From Margaritispora aquatica (taxonomy: Eukaryota; Ascomycota; Leotiomycetes; Helotiales; Discinellaceae), in NCBI GenBank assembly GCA_007644065.1, contig VJWN01000009.1:1178001-1242000 (forward strand): a stretch of DNA of 64,000 bases, written 5' to 3'. The notes beneath the pieces are model-generated. The model searched no databases, had not been told where the DNA came from, and saw only the letters and a list, made by a program, of their open reading frames with translations. Positions 46,880 to 57,965 of this stretch are shown piece by piece (position 1 is the stretch's first letter; each line of letters starts with the position of its first letter). Made by a program: the position numbers and the translations under genes.

Positions 46880-47502
46880 TGTGAATGTGACCTATTGTGG
46901 TTGCAAGTATGGAGAGAATTTTCGGGGGGAGTAAGGGCGCATTTCTATGATCAACAGATGTAACCTAGAGGTTTCGTGCCATGTAGTGTTACTTGCCGAC
47001 TGTTAGATGCCCACACTTTTTGTCCCGTGAAAGAGTGACGATGGTTGATATGGATTTGACCAAGGCTGACGTTGTGTCTGGATTTTGATAGGCTTAAGCT
47101 TTCATGGACCCTGGCTGCTTTCGAGCACTAAATTTGGGGGGTTGATTGCCCACCGCAATCTGAATGACTGTTACAGTATTCCAGTTGGCCCTGGTCAAGC
47201 TCCAGGCGCCGCCGCCGCCTTGACTCCACTCAACTTCGACATCAACACCACCAAGCGAAGGTAACCTTTCATATCTCAGACATTGCGAGTGAACATCAAA
47301 GACAACAACATCTTACTCCACGACACTACAACTCCCCAACAGCTTCAACGGGAAACCCACCTTGTTCCCACCATCACGACGAAGGGGTATTAGCATTTTT
47401 GCCCGCCACATCAAGACTACACTGAACTTCGTCTGAGCTCCCGTGCCCTACTACGATCGTTATCGCGCTTCACCCCCAACACCCACCACCAACGAACTCA
47501 CG
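46880..47502. promoter_or_regulatory. Divergent promoter region, atg16 / ypt7
   Basis: 623 bases between divergent start codons of two genes that act in the same autophagy-vacuole pathway. CT- and CA-rich tracts precede the ypt7 start (about 47210-47500). No gene in between. Confidence 0.5.
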
Positions 47503-48483
47503 ATGGCTTCCAGAAAGAAGGTTTTACTCAAGGTGCGAACTTCTGCGGGGGGTCTATTCCGTGATTTGAAGAAGAGAGAAAAGGGCTTGTACTGATGGTG
47601 AATTGGCAGGTTATTATCTTGGGCGATAGCGGTGTCGGTAAAACGAGTTTGATGAACCAATATGTACGTTCGACCGCTGCTGGCTGAAGACCTGATGTAG
47701 CTTCAGGATATATGGGTGGAGACTGATGTGCGGATAGGTCAACAAGAAGTTCAGCGCGAGCTACAAGGCGACGATCGGTGCGGATTTCTTGACAAAGGAG
47801 GTGTTGGTTGATGATCGCTTGGTCACCATGCAGGTACGGACATGTTTATAGAAGGAGGCTATGAGATTACAGTGGCTAATTGGGTACAGTTGTGGGATAC
47901 TGCTGGGCAAGAGAGATTCCAATCGTTGGGTGTCGCATTCTACAGAGGTGCAGACTGCTGCGTGCTAGTTTATGATGTCAACAACTCCAAGAGTTTCGAT
48001 ACGCTCGATAGCTGGCGGGACGAGTTCTTGATTCAAGCTTCACCAAGGGACCCGGATAGCTTCCCATTTGTGAGCTATGTTGTCTCGAGGAGGGGAGCTC
48101 GTGCTGATCTTGATGCAGGTTGTTTTGGGTAACAAGATTGATGTGGAAGAGAACAAGAGAGTGGTATGTTACTTGAGATGCTTAGCTAGTTGTACTGGGC
48201 TAATTTTCGCTATTCAGATATCCTCGAAAAGGGCCATGACATTCTGTCAATCCAAGGGGAATATTCCATACTTTGAGACTAGTGCCAAGGAAGCTATCAA
48301 TGTCGAGCAGGCATTTGAGGGTAGGTCGCAACTCAAAACATTATGCGTCGAATCAAGCATTAACGGCTTTTAGTGATTGCAAGAAACGCCCTCGCCCAGG
48401 AAGAGTCTGAAGAATTCAGCGGTGACTTCTCAGATCCAATCAACATCCACATCGAGAATGACCGGGATGGATGTGCCTGCTAA
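47503..48483 (+). CDS. ypt7: Rab7-family GTPase Ypt7
   Basis: Seven short exons: 47503-47532, 47610-47663, 47738-47833, 47890-48069, 48119-48163, 48218-48320 and 48374-48483, giving 205 aa. All GTPase motifs are present: P-loop GDSGVGKTS, switch [15 protein letters not shown], switch [19 protein letters not shown] and ETSAKE. The C-terminus ends in a C-A-C double-cysteine signal for geranylgeranylation. Role: vacuolar/late-endosomal Rab that recruits HOPS for homotypic vacuole fusion and autophagosome-vacuole fusion, activated by Mon1-Ccz1. Intron density is high, as in Ypt7 genes of other ascomycetes. Length equals the usual family length. Confidence 0.98.
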
Positions 48484-51400
48484 ACAGTATTTCTCTATCT
48501 ACCTATGAACCTCGAACAAATCACCTTCCGACCCAAGAGGTACCAATTTGGATTGTCAAATGGCCATGGAAGCAGCGAAACAGTGGTGAGAACAGAAGAG
48601 ATGAAGGACCACGATTATCTGTTCCTGTGTACATAAGGCTCATTCGTGGCGCTTTGGGTGTTTTTTTTTTCTTTTTCACTTCTGTGAGGAGAGCTTCTTG
48701 TTTAAGTTGTGTATACAGACATACAAGGGAGCTCAGATGGTGATGCAGAAGCAGAAGCAGATATATGATATGCATGGCGTAGGTGCTCGGTTCGCTTTGT
48801 AGTGAGTGGACTGTATGATTAATTCTATTTTCTGGCCTGGTGTTCTTCAATGTCTTCTGTTTATTCATCTGTCAACCTTGCGCTGTGATGTGTTCGAAAG
48901 CATCCTCGGTTGTGGATAATAACTCGGTGTCTTCAAGTCTAATATAAGATAATTATTTTGATAAGAATGTGTGTTCGATGTTACGATATGGGAAGTATTG
49001 GGTTGCAGTATCAGATGTAGCTGGCCTAAATCAACACATCGGTGTTGTGTGAGAGTATGGAATACCTATGCTTCCCACCGGAAAAGCACGCAGATTTCAG
49101 TCTCAATCATATCAACAACAACTCCAACGAAGAAGAAGGTCAAAGGAGCAAACCTAATCTATAACACCTTGCTAATGCCCAAAAAGCGATAGTTGAAGCT
49201 GTTCCTCACTTCTGCTAAATTCAAGATATGAAAAGTCTGCTCCTACAAGTGGGTAGCTTCTGAAACCAAGCTATCGAAACGCTTCCTATGGTCAGTGGAG
49301 TTCGTACAGAGATCCTCACATTTCGTTGTACACCGGAAGCTTTGTTACATAGCGCTATACTAGCGTAAGTGCTCGTAGCTAGGCCAGAAACAGCTATTAC
49401 AGATATTGGGATCTGCAGCAGGAGAATGTTGTTGTTGCAATTGATGCTAAGCGAGTGTGGGTGGAATGGTCTGGGAGGCTGGTAGACTAATCATGCTAGT
49501 GACATCAGTCGTTTGAAGGTTCGACACGAGGCGTTGTGTCGTGGACTTGATAGAGCGCTATTCTAGCTTTAGGAGACTTGTTGTTATTAGACAAGTGCGA
49601 TGTGCAACGAATTCTTCAGATCTCTAGTCGTTCTTGCGAAGTAGTGCCTAGCTGGTGAGCGTATAAGGTCTCTTTGTCGGTACATGAGCTTTAACTACAT
49701 CATTCCCCTTGTGGTTGAGGCGCTATGCTAGCTCTGATAGACTCAATGTAGACAAATAAAGCTATTAAGCCATATGCGACGTGCAACAGAGCTATTGGGT
49801 TTCTATACTTCGTCCAATAAAGAAATGACTAGAAGATCCAACGAGACTTGGCTACGCTATATCCACACTCATTATAAGGGATTTTGCTACTCCAACGAGG
49901 TGATTCTAGCTAGATATAGCTATTAAGAATGTGAGATGTGCAACAAAGCTACCGATATTCTAAAGTCTGCATAGTATGTAGACAGCAGAAAAATTCTTGG
50001 GAGACTTATTTGCTACACCTATGCTCATCATTAAGCGCTATGTGAGCCCTGCTAGAAGAATCTAGCTGCACATGGCTATCAACAGTATGAGATGTGCAAC
50101 AAAACTCTGTTGTCAAGTGCAGTGTTTGACTGTTTCTGACCAACTGTTGTAGATCTACCAAGTTGTTATAACAGCTGGAATGGATCAGTACATTTTACAA
50201 TCCGTCAATACCACACCCTAAGCTAGCCTTGACAGATTCAGTCTAACTGGATGAAGCTATTAAACACATTGCAATATGCAACAATCCAACGTGTGTTCTA
50301 GCTATTCGTGATTGGTTTCACCAGACAGGTCAGGGTGAATGCCTCCATCATAATTCTCTGCTAGCTTGAGTTGACTTTGTCACGGAGCCAACTTCCTGTA
50401 ATTTTGGGAGAGTTGCTAGCTCAAGTAACCACGATCAAAACCATAGTAGGGACGAGATGGACTGCAATCGTTTGACGACCTGGCCAACATCATTATAGGT
50501 TTATTGTATATTCTCTTCCATCACCAAAGTTTGCCGCACATTACTTGCCCTGAATATTGTTGACTAAGCTAGTCCTAATAAGATCCTTGTCGCTCAGTAT
50601 TGTATTTGCAAGAAACGTGATTCACAATGAGTTGTCGGTGAGACACTCCCTCATGCCTGGCAACGAGACGAAGGCATGGACTCTGCAACAGTCTATTTTA
50701 AATGAAACCTGCAAAGAATGTAGAGCCACAAAAGCGTGATCTTTGGGCTCCCTAAGTTCCCCCCCCCTTTTTTTTCGAAACCAATAGCACGAGAGAATGT
50801 GGGCTTGTATAGTAAAGTCATGTACTTCGATGACAGAAAAAGTCACTTCGGCAAACTAAGCGAGCAAGGGGGGATTGAAATCGAACCTCGACGTGAACAC
50901 TTTACTTTTCCCAGTAATTATCGTTCCCCAAGCTCGAGACAATTTTTGAATAGAACGGCATTTTTATGTATTCCGAATTCATATACAGAACCCGAACAGC
51001 TTGTTTCATATATTGCAGTGTGGTAGGTAGTAGTTGTTGCAATCTATGGTAGATCGAACGCAAGAAGCGCGCATAATTAGTCATGACCTGCTTAATCTCT
51101 ATTTCAAATGACATCAAGATATAAAGCAGAAGAGAAAGATCGTGATTTTTGGTGCCCAACGACCGATTGTTGCCAGCAATTCGATGGACTAGGCACACCA
51201 GATAGGGAAAATGACTGGTTTTGGCTGGTGACTTGGAAGGCCCTGTGAAGATTGCACATAATGACATCTCCTCGTGATAAACGAACGGCCGCCTCACCAC
51301 TTACTTGCCTTCTTCACAGGTCCGAAGTCTACAGGAAGCGGCATATGAGGATCACATACATTCAATTGAAAGTACGCCCTTGCCATATGCCCTTAGAGAT

Positions 51401-52028
51401 CTCAGACTTTGGGGAAAAGGCCAGTAGGTTGCATCGTCGTCCAGGTTCCTTTACCTTGCCTGAATCATAAATTCCATACCAATACCTCAAAACTTGTTTC
51501 TTTTCGGGACTCTCCACTCGACGTACAGTATCTTGTGCTGAACTCTACAACTCCATCACAGATCATAGATCGTTCTTCAAGCAAGGCATTCAGGTATAAC
51601 ATCGTCCAAGATTTTTACACCCCCAACACCACCACTTTTGCTCTCATGATTACAATCTGCAGCACGCGAATCATCTCACCGCCAGCAGATATCTGGGCAG
51701 AATCGCGTGGACATGCTTCTTTTGGGTAACAGATTCTTAGCCCAATATTTGATATGTGATAGGGGTCAGAAAGCGGATGCTGATTCCACGGCTTGTTTCA
51801 CTTTGTGAACGCCATGAGGCTTTCTTTGATACTTCATCTAGCCCACTCCTCGCATTTCCTTTTGTCAATATCATAGATCATAGATCTTCTTCCAATTTGT
51901 CGACCTCGATATTACCCGGACGTGTCTCTCATGACGCGATCCTTCTCCTCCTTGATAGGGTCAGCTTGTACAATATCGATAAGGAACTCAAATAGATTGA
52001 GCTCCATCCGAGCTTCAACTTCGGCGAG
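48484..52028. other. 3.5-kb gene-free region with a repeat array
   Basis: After the ypt7 3' UTR I see no supported gene until the transporter at 52029. The middle (about 49.35-50.3 kb) contains the degenerate repeat array listed separately. A C9-T8 homopolymer tract lies at 50759-50775. ATCATAGATC-type repeats occur near 51560 and 51870-51890 in the transporter promoter. Confidence 0.55.
49345..50300 (+). repeat. Six degenerate direct-repeat units, about 155-190 nt spacing
   Basis: Six copies of a motif pair occur in the same orientation. Each has GCTATTAA (or a variant) followed 10-17 bases later by a GATGTGCAAC-like core. GCTATT-type halves start near 49393, 49581, 49761, 49919, 50074 and 50256; core halves lie near 49411, 49601, 49780, 49937, 50093 and 50275. 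About 40-50 bases upstream, several units carry an AGCGCTAT(G)CTAGC-like box. Spacings are about 188, 180, 158, 155 and 182. Divergence is considerable, so this is an old array. No open frame is conserved between units. It could be a decayed minisatellite, remnants of a repeated noncoding RNA, or a transposon-derived array. Confidence 0.65.
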
Positions 52029-53493
52029 ATGAGCGCTCAGTTTCCTCCAGGACCGGTAGCTATTGCCGAGGAGTTTGTGATCCCTACGGGCCCGCATTGT
52101 GATACCATTGATAACCGTCCTTCGATGTCATCAATACGATCTTTTCGCTCCACGACACATCCGACGAGGCAGAAAGGATTCAGAGGGCAGGTCGGAATGG
52201 AGAATGTTGCAAGACGAACACTGGGCATCTTCTTGCTTCTAGTGACTGTATTCTTATGGACAGCTTCGAATTTCCTCGCAAGTGTAAGTCAACATCCCAC
52301 TCTAGGCTGCCCAATGCTAATGTGAACAGTACATCTTTGCGGATAATAGCTATTCCAAACCATATTTTGTCACCTACATCAATACCGCATTCTTTGCGAT
52401 ATCATTAGTGCCGATATTTCTACGGATAACCCATAAACATGGCATCGCTCATGTTTCAACATCGATGGTTGAATACTGGCAAGGCCGAACGGGAGACTAC
52501 CAGTCCATTGGAAATAAGTCCGCAGATGGAGATGAAGAAGCCGAGGATCCTATGGCAGCTTCGCAAACTCGATTACTGGTAGACGATCCAGCCGGAGCGG
52601 CCATGAGCATGACTGGCCAGCCCCAACCACAGGAAGGAGTTCTCAGTGTGCCTGAGACCGCTATGCTTAGCTTGGAGTTTTGTATGCTCTGGTTTGCTGC
52701 AAACTACCTTGTGTCAGGCTGCCTGGAGTACACGAGCGTTGCCAGCTCCACGATTCTTACTTCTACAAGTAGTATCTGGACCTTGATCATTGGGGCTTTG
52801 ACAAGAGTGGAGGGTTTCACGTACAAGAAACTTGGAGGCGTACTTGCGTCTCTGGCTGGTATCATTTTGATATCGTCCGTGGACCTTTCTGGCAAAGACA
52901 ATGACGAGAATCGAGGCAAGTTTCCTCACAAAAGCCAAGGCGAGATCGCTATTGGCGATGCCATGGCTTTTGGAAGTGCCATTATGTATGGCATCTACGC
53001 CATCGTGATGAAGAAGAGAATTGGCAATGAAGATAGAGTCAATATGCCTTTATTCTTTGGACTAGTTGGTCTTTTTAATGTCATTTTCTTATGGCCCGGA
53101 TTCATCATACTTCATTACACTGGGGTGGAGACATTTGAAATGCCACCAACCGGCAAGATCTGGACTATTGTTTTGGTATGCTATCTCCTCGCTAACCATC
53201 AGTTCGAGACAATACTAATTATTGTTTAGTTGAACTCAGCATCGTCCTTTATCAGTGACTATTGTTGGGCATATGCCATGCTTCTTACCACCCCTCTTGT
53301 CGTCTCTGTCGGCTTAACATTGACCATCCCGCTGTCATTGGTTGGACAGATGGTGATCAGCTCCCAATACTCCAGTGCCTTGTACTGGGTGGGCGCCATT
53401 ATAGTCTTGCTGTCCTTCTTGGTGATCAACCATGAAAGCAAAGAAGATGATGATCTAGCGGCAAAACATGCAGATGCCATAGAAATAGCTTGA
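52029..53493 (+). CDS. SLC35F5/EamA-type drug-metabolite-transporter family protein
   Basis: Three exons, 52029-52283, 52330-53175 and 53230-53493, give 454 aa with matching phases. About ten hydrophobic segments are visible: TLGIFLLLVTVFLWTASNF, YINTAFFAISLVPIFL, LEFCMLWFAANYLVSGCL, SSIWTLIIGALT, KLGGVLASLAGIILISSV, IAIGDAMAFGSAIMYGIYAI, PLFFGLVGLFNVIFLWPGF, WAYAMLLTTPLVVSVGLTL and SALYWVGAIIVLLSFLVIN, among others. A cytosolic or lumenal loop of about 100 residues lies between TM2 and TM3. The pattern matches the SLC35F5 / yeast YML018C-Thi74 group of vacuolar-membrane proteins, whose substrate is unproven. The N-terminal ~60 residues are hydrophilic, with no signal peptide. Confidence 0.88.
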
Positions 53494-54649
53494 ACCATTT
53501 AGCAACACGGGAGTGGGAACTCATCAAGATTGAACCAAAGCGTCCCCGTTTCGACGGAGAGGGCAAGATTGGAATATTGCAGATACCAACCGTTACCTCA
53601 ACGCACACACCGAGATACATCTAGATCTAGAGAGGCCAAGAGGCCCTGACGACGAGGGCTGGCCTGTGAAATAATATCAGCACTCCAGCATGATCAGCTG
53701 TGGGGGGCAGCATAGATAGAAGATATACCAGTTATACAACGTTTAGCTAGGGTGGATATGTTAAATCTCACGGATCAAGAGTCAAGAGTTGAGCGCAAAT
53801 ATATAATGTCTACAGAGTCATGTTAGATATACCATCTTACAAGCAAGAATAGAAGGGAGAAGCACTTCTCATAGCAAGCCAGTCAATGAATAAGACCCGT
53901 TCATGTATTATTATTATTCTTCATCTTGCTATGTTCAAAATTCCTACGTAAAGCTTTGTCTATTTGTTACGCAAGTATATCTGACAAGTTCCCCTTGATC
54001 ACCTCCTGTGCCGTGGAGCAGTCTGCTCCATCACGGTATTTCATTCTCACACGAGCTAGACAGATGCGCAACTAGCTTGGTTCTTGCTTCCTACCTAAGT
54101 ACTTGATATCGTCAAGTGATGACGAAACTTAGCTAGAATATTCCGTAAGGTGCAACTTAATCTCAATTCGCTAAGATCACTGGGCTTGTATGCTGAAGCT
54201 ACTAGAGTGAAGAACACCTAACGCGATACGAATGACAAGCGCAACAAACTGAAAATAGGAGTAAGTGAAAGAATAGAGTAACAAGACCACGACCGGGCAC
54301 TTTTTGCTGAATCACCAACATAGATTTGTTCCGGTTGCATAGCACATCACCCATATCTTATGTTTGCTTAAAGCGCGCATAGCCAGAGAAAACGATGGGC
54401 AAACACAAAACCAAGATAAGAGATGCCTAAGAGCTGGATTCAGTTTCAAACACTCTCTACCCTAACTCCCATACAGCTCTGTGCCTGTTCTCTGATCGTG
54501 TAAAAAGAATCCCCAAGCTCCACCAAACGCCAGTGATAGGCAATGCCTCCCATCGCATCCAAGTGATATGTCCCATGTCATCCAATGATCCGATGTCCAA
54601 TCATTGTTGCCCAACTCTAAAAGCCACAAAAAACCACCGTTGCTGTTAC
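53494..54649. other. Convergent intergenic region, transporter / heme oxygenase
   Basis: 1.16 kb with no supported gene. CTACCTAAGTACTTG near 54090 resembles the palindromic elements elsewhere in the window. Confidence 0.5.
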
Positions 54650-56116
54650 TCACGAAACCATCTTCCAAGCCACCAAAACCATTACAAAAGTCATGAACCA
54701 TGCCGCGAGAGGAAACAGCCTGCTTTGCAAGATCTTTACCTCGCCATCGTGGGGAATTTGGATATCCTCGCGGGAGAAGGAAACTGACGGACACCGTGGT
54801 GTGTCTTTGACGAGTCGACGATTGAGGACCGACACTACGGATCGGTATTTCTCTAGAACTAGGCTGCTTAGATAACTCGATGAAGAGGAGTCGAGCTTTT
54901 CGTTCATCGAGCCCGTGGTCTTCAATTTCTCGATCCGCTCCAATCCAAGATCAATACTATCCCGGCTCACCATTGGTGGCTGCGCCTGCAGGTCAGACGA
55001 GTCTGGAGCTCGCGTGCCCATCACTATGTCAAGATCGCTAATCAAAGCCACCATGAAAGTGAAGATGTGTCCAGCCTCCGTGATGATATCCTCCTTCTCG
55101 CCAGCAGTAAGAAGGACCTCTGCCTCTGCGATCCTAGATTTGAACAGGATCTTGATATCCTCTCCATCCTCGTCGCCTGAGAAGTTGAAGAACTCCATTC
55201 CGGGTATCAAGCCAGCCGCATCATTCTCAGAGCGAGAAATTCGGGAGCGTGCTGAACGACGGATCGGCTCGTCCTCTCCTCTTCCGGCATCGGTGGTCTC
55301 TGACTTAGACGCTCGCCGTGGTGAAGATTCCTCTGGCTGTGTCACCGAGTACGGACGGACAGGAGATGGATCTCGTTCCCAAAAGTTGGTTCCTATGCCT
55401 CCTGCATCCTTGAGTGCTCGTCGCAGATGTCTTCCACCCGAGAACATGGCCATATAAAGAACCCATGCGTATGCCAGTAGAACGTGCGGCTTAGATCCCA
55501 CAGATAGCTTGGTGTGTGCAATAAATTCAGCCAGGCGCCCTCGCAGTGCTACAACAGCTAGCTGTTGCTCGATTTCAGAGGCAGGTATGCCGGTCAGAAC
55601 TCGTATGTCGTTCCGTAGCCTCTGAGAGCGCAGCAAGCCAGGCAGCCGTAGGTGTGTGAGCAGGAACTTGGTTCGTGGGCAGATTTTGGAGGCCTCAGGG
55701 AGGGGTGAATCTGGTGGGGTCATGAGCGGTATCGTTTTCGGTGTGAGGTGGGAATCCGCCACAGCGGACGTCTCGAATGGGAAGGATTGTGTGAGGTTGG
55801 TGGGCAGTGTTGGAGCATCGATGAGGGACTGCCATAGTGACTCGAAGGTTATGTAGATGGGTGCAACGTGCAGGAGGCCTGAGACGTAGGTAGATGGGTT
55901 CGTGGTATGCGGTGGCAAAGCTAGAGGTAGTCGTGCAAGTATTTGTCTATTGAGCGTACTATGTACAGGTCGCGTTGCAATATTTACTGTTGTTTATTAG
56001 AAGATAGCCTCGCGTAAGTGGGATGTTGGGAAATACTTACTACGTTCAGAGAGGGAATAAGGACCCTCAGATGGGGTCCTGATAGGTGAAGGAGTAGCAA
56101 TATTAGGTGTAAACAT
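54650..56116 (-). CDS. Tail-anchored heme oxygenase
   Basis: Two exons on the minus strand, 56116-56041 and 55986-54650, give 470 aa; the 54-nt intron (GTAAGT...ACAG) joins SLSER to INIATRPVHSTLN. The His in ATRPVHSTLN occupies the position of the proximal heme ligand (His25 of human HO-1). LLHVAPIYITFESLW forms the next helix, and YMAMFSGGRHLRRAL corresponds to the HO-1 GDLSGGQ distal helix. A disordered charged insert (about 235-300) separates this from a later helical part. The C-terminus, LFPLAAWFMTFVMVLVAWKMVS, is a single membrane anchor, as in HO-1 and yeast Hmx1. Role: oxidative cleavage of heme to biliverdin, CO and iron at the ER, using electrons from P450 reductase. The protein is longer than Hmx1 because of the inserts. 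Activity is inferred from the motifs. Confidence 0.85.
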
Positions 56117-57965
56117 ATTGAATGGGGGTATCAAGCTATACAAAAAAGATAAACAACTAGGAAGGGTATCAGGAGACTATAAGTATAAACAGAAATTCAA
56201 GAGCAAGGCGCAAACCAGAAGGTGGTGTGGTGCGGTACGGTATGCTTGTCTTGTCTCGTCTAGGTAGGCATGAGGCATGAAGCATGAAAAGATGAATGTG
56301 ATCAACGCCAAAGACAAACCGGGGAGTGGGCAGTGGGCAAGAGGTAGAATAAATATAATACCATAACAGTGTATGATTCGAGCCAGGCGCTTTGTTTTCC
56401 TTGTTCAAAGTCTAATGAATAGATGCCAATATTAGAGTTGTAAGAAAGAGGACAAAGCGAAAGCTTCAAATACCATCCATCTTTGGGAATCAGAAATGAC
56501 GAAAAGCGATTGAAAGCTATCGATATCGATCCTCGTCCACATGCCCTGTCTCCTCTGCATCCTCTGCCTCCTCTGCCTCCTCTGCCTCCTCTGCCTTGTC
56601 TGGCCGTTGAGTCTCCTGTATTCCAGTCCGAGCGAGCCTTTCCCAAGGCCGGCCTAGACCGACGAGAGACGGCGTGGACGGCTACCAAGAAATAGGTTGG
56701 CGTCCATGTGCCGTCCAACAGGAGACGAGTCCGGAGGAGGGAAGCGAGGAGAAGAAACATGTTGTGGTGTGAGATATTGGAAAAGAAAAGGAGGAAAGGA
56801 GAAAAGAAACGAGCGATGAACAAAGTACGACATACAGAAACACTGAGGCTTGGTGTAACAATATGGAAGTACCTGACAGTCCAGTGGAGGAAAAGGGGTC
56901 GGGCTTGAAAATAGCTTCGGATCAATCTTTCTCGTATCTCGTATTCACGTCCTAGTTACCCAACATCACAGTAACCGCTCATGCGAATTGCTCACATAAG
57001 AAACCGACAATCCCATAGAACTATATAATTCCCATAAAAGTCCCAGAGTCCTATGAGTTTGCTATCCACTCTCTCTCTCTCACTTCAACACTGGTGTTTC
57101 ACAGCTGTGATTGACAACACATGCTGTGCCACGTGATACACACATCATTACCTTCTCGGGCATCAAAAGGACGATCTGCGGCTTGGGAGCTTCAGAAGTA
57201 GCTTGCATGCACTAAGCGAAGTCTCACGAGTCAGGAGCCAAAGACACTTACTACTCAGTCTATCAGTGACAAATGTTACATTTCAATATCGGCATCCTCA
57301 AGAGCAGAATCGTTTGGGTTATGTGGATCAATCGACGACGATCCATGGTTCACACTCTACCACTGTTCACTTTAAATGGAGAACTCTCGCATGTTTGTCT
57401 GTTATTTAATGCTCACTTCGCCAATCGTAGCCTTGGAAGTCCAAAGGCTCGGCTACATTTGATTATGCTGTTCGCTATACTGCTTTGGCCATAGTAAGAT
57501 CTTATCACAGAATTGCCACTTCACTTTTACCTTTTTGTTATGCTCAATGTCCAGTTCTCAAGTCGTTACTATTGAGATTCTTCTTCTTCAGCCTATCCCA
57601 AGGGGTCTGTCTAGATGGTTTAGTCACTCTTATGTTCCATGTTGATCCCCTAGATGGATGATTCGCAGCGATGATGGATATAAGTAGTCGTCGGGGAGAA
57701 TTGCCCCAAACGACTAACGAGCTGTACCAGAAGGGACACTACTGGCGGGGTGAGTTCTAGAAACTGTTTAAAGCTGCGCTATTCAAATTGTAGTATGGAG
57801 CGGGGTTGACAATTCAGCGACGATATCTTGAATCTCGGGCATTCAATCTTGGATAAATGTTTTGGAAAGCATCTCGAGACCTCCTCTCTCTGGCTTTCTG
57901 ACCTTCGTGAATAGCGAAGCTCGGTTGGTTTTCGCTGGTCACTAGTAGCAATAGTCTTAGGTATC
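56117..57965. promoter_or_regulatory. Divergent intergenic region, heme oxygenase / FAD monooxygenase
   Basis: 1.85 kb holding both promoters. It includes the CCTCTGCCT minisatellite at 56549-56597 and a short CT repeat near 57069. A 207-codon minus-strand frame (56302-56925) spans the minisatellite but shows no family features and is not called. Confidence 0.45.
56549..56597. repeat. CCTCTGCCT-type 9-bp minisatellite
   Basis: About five tandem units in a run of CCTCTGC(C/A)T. It lies upstream of the heme oxygenase gene, probably in its promoter or 5' UTR. Confidence 0.85.

Noticed and set aside
50870..50905. A GGTTCGATTTC-like stretch (minus strand) resembling a tRNA B box
   Set aside because: No matching A box, cloverleaf arms or acceptor stem could be found around it.
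56302..56925. A 207-codon minus-strand frame with Gly-Arg repeats
   Set aside because: The Gly-Arg run is just the translated CCTCTGCCT minisatellite. There are no family features, and it lies where the heme oxygenase promoter and 5' UTR are expected.
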